Shown here in pieces: positions 23,017 to 26,659 of a stretch of DNA of 26,659 bases. The stretch's first letter is position 1. Each line of letters begins with the position of its first letter. The notes below the pieces were generated by a model that was given only the letters and a program-made list of their open reading frames with translations, did not search any database and had not been told where the DNA came from. A program made the position numbers and the translations under genes. This DNA comes from an uncultured Lachnospiraceae bacterium (GTDB taxonomy: Bacteria; Bacillota; Clostridia; Lachnospirales; Lachnospiraceae): positions 1 through 26,659 of the forward strand of contig CAJUPI010000042.1 in NCBI GenBank assembly GCA_910588125.1. The letters run 5' to 3'.

Positions 23017-23045
23017 ATTATATCACAAGTATACAACAATATAAA
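23017..23045 (-). promoter_or_regulatory. Promoter of the FbpA/AfuA-type operon (extended -10)
   Basis: On the minus strand TTTATA (23040-23045), a 17-bp spacer and TATAAT (23017-23022), with TGA just before the -10 supplying an extended -10. It lies between the stop codon of the OppC-like gene (23074) and the binding-protein gene, so the two operons are transcribed separately, though read-through is possible. Confidence 0.8.
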
Positions 23046-23073
23046 GCTTTTTTTGTAATATATTCCAAATATT

Positions 23074-23892
23074 TTATCCATGTCTCCGCCCTGCTTCCCT
23101 CTGGATGTAATTCCCGATATTGGTGATACACAACAATGTCATTACCAGGAATAATCCCGGAATGACAATCGCCCACCAGGTATTGTAAAGCAATGCACGG
23201 TTGGCCAGGGACAGCATACTGCCCCAGGACAGCTGAGCCGGCGGCAGGCCCAATCCCAAAAAACTGAGTGTCGATTCCATGGTAATCGCTGCACTGACAT
23301 TAGAGATCATGGCAAACATCACTGCCGGAAGGCAATTTGGCAAAAGATGGTGCGCCGTTACATAGAAAAAACCGCCTCCGGTACACCTGGCATACAATAC
23401 ATATTCACTGTGCCGGATCTGCCGGATCTCGCTGCGCACCATGCGGGCCAGCGAAAACCAGCCGGTGATACCAATCAGCACCGACATACTCACCATATTG
23501 CTGGCCGGCACAACTGCCGTTAAGATCAGCATCATCAATATCGGCGGAATACTCCCGCAAAATTCCATAATCCTCATCATCGCAGAATCAATCTTGTCGT
23601 TAGCCGTTCCACTGACGCACCCATAAAGAACCCCAAGCACTGCCATGATGACTGCCGCTGAAATTCCGATTCCCAGCGAGGTCCGTCCTCCATAAAACAA
23701 AATGGAAAACAAGTCCCGGCCCAGAGAGTCCGTTCCAAAATAAAATTCTTTGTTCGGCGGCTGATTCAATGATTCCAGATAAAAACCCGCCGGATCATGA
23801 TTGGCTATGAGCGGAGCGCCAAGGCAGCCAATTACAATCAAAGCCAATACCGCCGTCGACAAAACCGGTTTTCCCTTCCACCAATTTTTCAC
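23074..23892 (-). CDS. oppC-like: Opp/Dpp/Nik-type ABC transporter permease, OppC-like
   Basis: A 272-aa permease of the peptide/nickel family. An N-terminal transmembrane segment (about 11-30) precedes the family hallmark FGTDSLGRDLFSILFYGGR, with more membrane spans and TLSFLGLGLPPAQLSWGSML near the C-terminus. It starts at GTG (23892): an in-frame stop lies two codons upstream and AGAGGA is about 11 bases upstream. It lies 15 bases after the OppB-like gene. No ATPase or binding-protein gene follows, so its partners are presumably the genes at 3659-7049, whose leader it shares. Confidence 0.92.
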   Translation of the reverse strand: MKNWWKGKPVLSTAVLALIVIGCLGAPLIANHDPAGFYLESLNQPPNKEFYFGTDSLGRDLFSILFYGGRTSLGIGISAAVIMAVLGVLYGCVSGTANDKIDSAMMRIMEFCGSIPPILMMLILTAVVPASNMVSMSVLIGITGWFSLARMVRSEIRQIRHSEYVLYARCTGGGFFYVTAHHLLPNCLPAVMFAMISNVSAAITMESTLSFLGLGLPPAQLSWGSMLSLANRALLYNTWWAIVIPGLFLVMTLLCITNIGNYIQREAGRRHG

Positions 23893-23907
23893 TTTTCACC
23901 ATTCCTC

Positions 23908-24894
23908 TCACCATTTTATTACTCCGGTTTCTTTTATACGGGGGTCGATCTTCTCATTCACCGCCTGGGCTAAGAAACTTCCCACAAACACCATCAATCC
24001 TGTTAGCAGCACATTGATCATCAATAAATTATAATCATGATACTTGGCACTCTCCACCGCCAGGTTCCCGATACCAGGATAGTTAAACACGGCTTCCGCC
24101 ACCACGGTCCCGCTGGTAATATGAGGAATGGAAACCGCCATCAGATTCACGATTGCCGGCGCCACGTTCCGCAGGCAATGTTTCCACAGAATCTCGCTTC
24201 GGCTGCAGCCCTTTGCCCTGGCAAACAGGGCATAATCCTTCTGCATCTCATCCAAAAGCTTATTTCGAATCATATGAGCATAATACCAGAGATGGCTGGC
24301 AACCATCACAGCGAGCGGAAGAATCAAATGCCGGATACGATTGCCCAGTTCCTTCTGCATCCCCACGTCATACGCCCCGCTACTTGGCAGCCATCTCAGA
24401 TTTATGCTGAAAACCAATACCAGCACTACCCCCAGCCAAAAACCAGGAATATAATAAAAGATCGTTCCGATCCGGCAAATTATCCGATCTGGCAGCCTTC
24501 CCTCGTAAAAGGCACACACAATCGCCAGCACAACCGCCAAAATAAACACTGTGATATAAGCCATTCCTCCAAGAAGCAGTGTATTGCCAATCAGCGGCTT
24601 CATCACTGCCAGCACTGGCATCTTATATTTATATGACAGCCCGAAATCTCCTTGCAGGGCATGGGTCAGCCAGCGGATATACTGCACAAGAAGTCCGTCG
24701 TTCAATCCCAAGCGTTCTCTTGCCGCCTGCCTTTCCACCTCTGTCATGGACTCCATTGCATCCCCATAAAAGGATTGCAACGGATCTCCCGGCGCCTGTC
24801 TCGCCAGATAAAAAACAAGAATTGACAACAAAAGCATTTCCAGGGCCAGCCACATCCACCTTTTTGCCCATTGTTTAAACATTACTACTTTCAT
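23908..24894 (-). CDS. oppB-like: Opp/Dpp/Nik-type ABC transporter permease, OppB/NikB-like
   Basis: A 328-aa membrane permease. It begins with a transmembrane segment (about 12-31, LALEMLLLSILVFYLARQAP) followed by the GDPL motif typical of OppB/NikB. Later come a series of spans, the EAA-type loop ARAKGCSRSEILWKHCLRN and the family signature VVAEAVFNYPGIGNL. GGGAG lies 6 bases before the ATG. It forms a heterodimeric pore with the OppC-like protein. It is the first gene after the second terminator-type leader RNA and upstream of it is the end of the chemoreceptor gene. Confidence 0.92.
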   Translation of the reverse strand: MKVVMFKQWAKRWMWLALEMLLLSILVFYLARQAPGDPLQSFYGDAMESMTEVERQAARERLGLNDGLLVQYIRWLTHALQGDFGLSYKYKMPVLAVMKPLIGNTLLLGGMAYITVFILAVVLAIVCAFYEGRLPDRIICRIGTIFYYIPGFWLGVVLVLVFSINLRWLPSSGAYDVGMQKELGNRIRHLILPLAVMVASHLWYYAHMIRNKLLDEMQKDYALFARAKGCSRSEILWKHCLRNVAPAIVNLMAVSIPHITSGTVVAEAVFNYPGIGNLAVESAKYHDYNLLMINVLLTGLMVFVGSFLAQAVNEKIDPRIKETGVIKW

Positions 24895-24928
24895 GCGGTA
24901 CTCCCTTTTTCCATATTTCTACAAACAT

Positions 24929-24968
24929 AAAAAGCCATCCTGCAGATCTGCTTGCCTGCAGAATGGCT
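24929..24968 (-). terminator. Intrinsic terminator in the leader of the oppB-oppC operon
   Basis: On the minus strand a 13-bp stem (5' arm 24956-24968, 3' arm 24933-24945; one G-U pair) with a 10-nt loop containing CAAG is followed by UUUUU. Stem length and loop length are identical to those at 7067-7112. It precedes the start codon, so it is an attenuator. Confidence 0.85.
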
Positions 24969-25048
24969 TCTGCCATCCTTTTTCTTATCTGTAATCCTCG
25001 AAGTATTGGCGGTGCCGCCTTCGTGACAACACCCTTTTTCCTTTTATA
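24961..25048 (-). promoter_or_regulatory. Candidate riboswitch/attenuator leader RNA, copy 2 (unknown class)
   Basis: The box at 25005-25029 begins UUGUCACGAAGGCG and ends CCGCCAAU, matching leader 1 at 18 of 25 positions. A 7-bp hairpin with the same AGAA loop (24961-24978) overlaps the 5' arm of the terminator. Paired positions in this hairpin differ from leader 1 but remain paired, which supports a real structure. A possible -10, TATAAA (25043-25048), occupies about the same position relative to GAAAAAG as the -10 of leader 1, but no good -35 is visible. Confidence 0.58.
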
Positions 25049-25093
25049 GGAGATACAAAGCAAATATTCCCGTAAGCTAATAACAGCAAATAA

Positions 25094-26659
25094 TCACTGA
25101 ATCCGGAACTGGCCAATCAAATGATTCAGGGTCCTGGCCTGATTGGACAGCTCATTAGAAACTTCAGCACTCTCTTTTGCGGCAACCGAATTTTCTTCTG
25201 TTACCCTAGATACTTCTTTAATCCGGTTTTCCACAGAAGCAATCATCTCCGACTGCTGGACACTGGCAAGCGCAATTTCATCCATCAACGTTTTGATCGA
25301 TTGGATGCACTCACTGATAACCTGCATCGCGGAAATAACAAGATCCGTTGATTCCGTACCTGTTTTCACGTCACGGACCGAACGGCCGATCAAAGTACTC
25401 GTGCTTTTGGCCGCCTCGGAGGACTTGGATGCGAGATTTCGTACCTCGTCAGATACAACCGCAAATCCTTTTCCGGCACTGCCGGCCCTGGCCGCCTCGA
25501 CAGCGGCATTCAGCGCAAGAATATTCGTCTGAAAAGCGATATCTTCAATTGTTTTTATGATGCCTCCGATTTGCGACGAGGATTGATCAATATTCTTCGT
25601 AGCAGCAATTAACTGCTCCATCCGGGTATCTGCCTCTGTAGCATAACCGGTAGCCCGGGAAACCAAATCGCTGGCGTCACTACAGCGAATGGTACTGTTT
25701 TTAATTTGTTCCGTAATGTCTGTAACATTAGAGACCAATCCGTTGATAGAATCCTTTTGCTGCATGGTGCCCTGAGACAATGCCTGCGCACCGGCGGAAA
25801 CCTGATTCGCCTCATGATCTACCTGATTAGCAATCTGAGCAATTTTGCGCATGACATCCATTAGATGAGCCCGAATACTTTTCAAGCTTTCTGCCAGAAC
25901 TTTAAAATCGCCAATGTAATAAGACTCATTTTTCACTACGTCCACGGCAATATTGCCACTTGCCATCTCACCCAAAATCCGGCCAATATCATCGATGGTC
26001 TTTCGCAGACAATCACATACGTGGTGGGTTGTCTGCGCAATCATACCAATCTCATCCGTCCTGCCATAAAAAGCTTCCAGTTCCCGATCCGCGGTAAGCT
26101 CCAGCCTGCCAAGGCGCCCGATTGCGCTTTCCATAACCATGAGTTCCCTGCCTTCCCGGCGCAGAATCAAAAGCGTGACAAAGATGATGAATGCAGCTAC
26201 CACCGCACACAAGACGCCTACGGTAATGCGCACGATCGCTACTTCCTGATAGACTTCTGCCGCATTGTCCCTGACCATAAAGACCCAGTTGCGATCTTTT
26301 AAATATTTGTAAACCACCATCTGTTTTACGCCGTTTTCATCCCGGTAAGAATATGTACCCGCCTGAGTAGTACCGTCCTCCTTGATTCGTTTGAGGATCT
26401 CCTGATAACCGCTGTCAGTAGTTTCCGTATTTAGCAGGGATTCATCCTGGTGATACAGATACATCCCTGTATCCACATTCAAAAATACGTACTCGCTGTT
26501 AGGCAAACCCTCAATATCCAGATCCAAAAGGACATCCATCAGCCGGCTGGCATAGACTCCGGCTCCCACAAATCCTATACATTTCTGCTCTTCAAAAATC
26601 GGATAATACATGGAAAGAATCATGCTTCCGGTTCCCGGAGATTTCATGATTCCCAGATT
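25094..26659 (-). CDS. Methyl-accepting chemotaxis protein (5' end outside the window)
   Basis: At least 521 residues are encoded; the frame is open to the window edge, so the ATG at 26647 is probably internal. Visible parts in order: the C-terminal portion of an extracellular sensor domain of dCache type (GFVGAGVYASRLMDVL to NWVFMVRDNAAEVYQE), one transmembrane segment (RITVGVLCAVVAAFIIFVTL), a HAMP-like region, then a long coiled-coil signalling domain with the hairpin tip IEDIAFQTNILALNAAVEAA and EVRNLASKSSEAAK. It would bind a small molecule outside and control CheA/CheW. Its gene ends just upstream of the oppB leader, so a link between sensing and uptake is possible but not shown. Confidence 0.92.
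   Translation of the reverse strand, partial: NLGIMKSPGTGSMILSMYYPIFEEQKCIGFVGAGVYASRLMDVLLDLDIEGLPNSEYVFLNVDTGMYLYHQDESLLNTETTDSGYQEILKRIKEDGTTQAGTYSYRDENGVKQMVVYKYLKDRNWVFMVRDNAAEVYQEVAIVRITVGVLCAVVAAFIIFVTLLILRREGRELMVMESAIGRLGRLELTADRELEAFYGRTDEIGMIAQTTHHVCDCLRKTIDDIGRILGEMASGNIAVDVVKNESYYIGDFKVLAESLKSIRAHLMDVMRKIAQIANQVDHEANQVSAGAQALSQGTMQQKDSINGLVSNVTDITEQIKNSTIRCSDASDLVSRATGYATEADTRMEQLIAATKNIDQSSSQIGGIIKTIEDIAFQTNILALNAAVEAARAGSAGKGFAVVSDEVRNLASKSSEAAKSTSTLIGRSVRDVKTGTESTDLVISAMQVISECIQSIKTLMDEIALASVQQSEMIASVENRIKEVSRVTEENSVAAKESAEVSNELSNQARTLNHLIGQFRIQ

Noticed and set aside
25005..25029. T-box leader (GGCGGCACCGCC resembles the T-box core)
   Set aside because: Copy 1 of the leader lacks that core, no Stem I or specifier region fits in the short leader, and downstream genes are transporter subunits without further T-box signs.

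Overview
The window looks like accessory chromosome from a Gram-positive Clostridia-type bacterium, probably a Lachnospiraceae relative. The grounds are strong AGGAGG-like ribosome binding sites, lipoprotein-type ABC binding proteins, a sugar ABC transporter with no local ATPase, a PdaA-type deacetylase and moderate GC. No species can be named from sequence alone. No rRNA, tRNA, CRISPR array or transposase gene was seen. Almost every gene lies on the minus strand; the exceptions are a pdaA-like gene and a scrR-like gene.

Layout: (1) 1-3148, cell wall: a serine D,D-carboxypeptidase and a TetR regulator, divergent from a PdaA-like deacetylase. (2) 3659-7049, the binding protein and two ATPases of an Opp/Dpp/Nik-type ABC transporter, behind a promoter and a terminator-type leader RNA. 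(3) 7270-8259, a LacI-family regulator. (4) 8793-11932, a sugar ABC importer (binding protein and two permeases) whose perfect consensus promoter carries two TGAAACG-type operators. (5) 12195-18105, a sucrose module: GH32 hydrolase, sucrose-type PTS EIIBCA, a PhnP-like metallo-beta-lactamase-fold hydrolase and a divergent LacI-type repressor, with CGGT(T/A)A-type operators between scrB and scrR. (6) 18808-22925, a three-gene FbpABC/AfuABC-type importer (lipoprotein, fused double permease, TOBE-domain ATPase). (7) 23074-24894, the two permeases missing from module 2, behind a leader RNA related to that of module 2. (8) 25094-26659, a methyl-accepting chemotaxis protein cut by the window edge.

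The most unusual content is a family of long, nearly perfect palindromes between genes. Full-length units of about 310 bp (1872-2180 and 8430-8739) have YAATGTYATT-type inverted ends and 10-bp direct repeats at exactly the same offset, so they behave like non-autonomous mobile elements (MITE-like). A longer composite of about 480 bp, a second palindrome B joined to A, occurs at 3162-3640 (also with a 10-bp duplication) and in the opposite orientation at 18127-18611. A derivative without the centre lies at 18656-18780, and half a copy sits at the left edge. The 38-47 bp outer stems differ in sequence between copies but stay complementary within each copy.

The second unusual feature is that one peptide/nickel-type transporter appears to be split over 16 kb. 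Both halves start with a leader in which the same 7-bp hairpin (AGAA loop) competes with a 13-bp intrinsic terminator, downstream of a shared 25-nt conserved box. This looks like an unassigned riboswitch or other attenuator that co-regulates the two halves.
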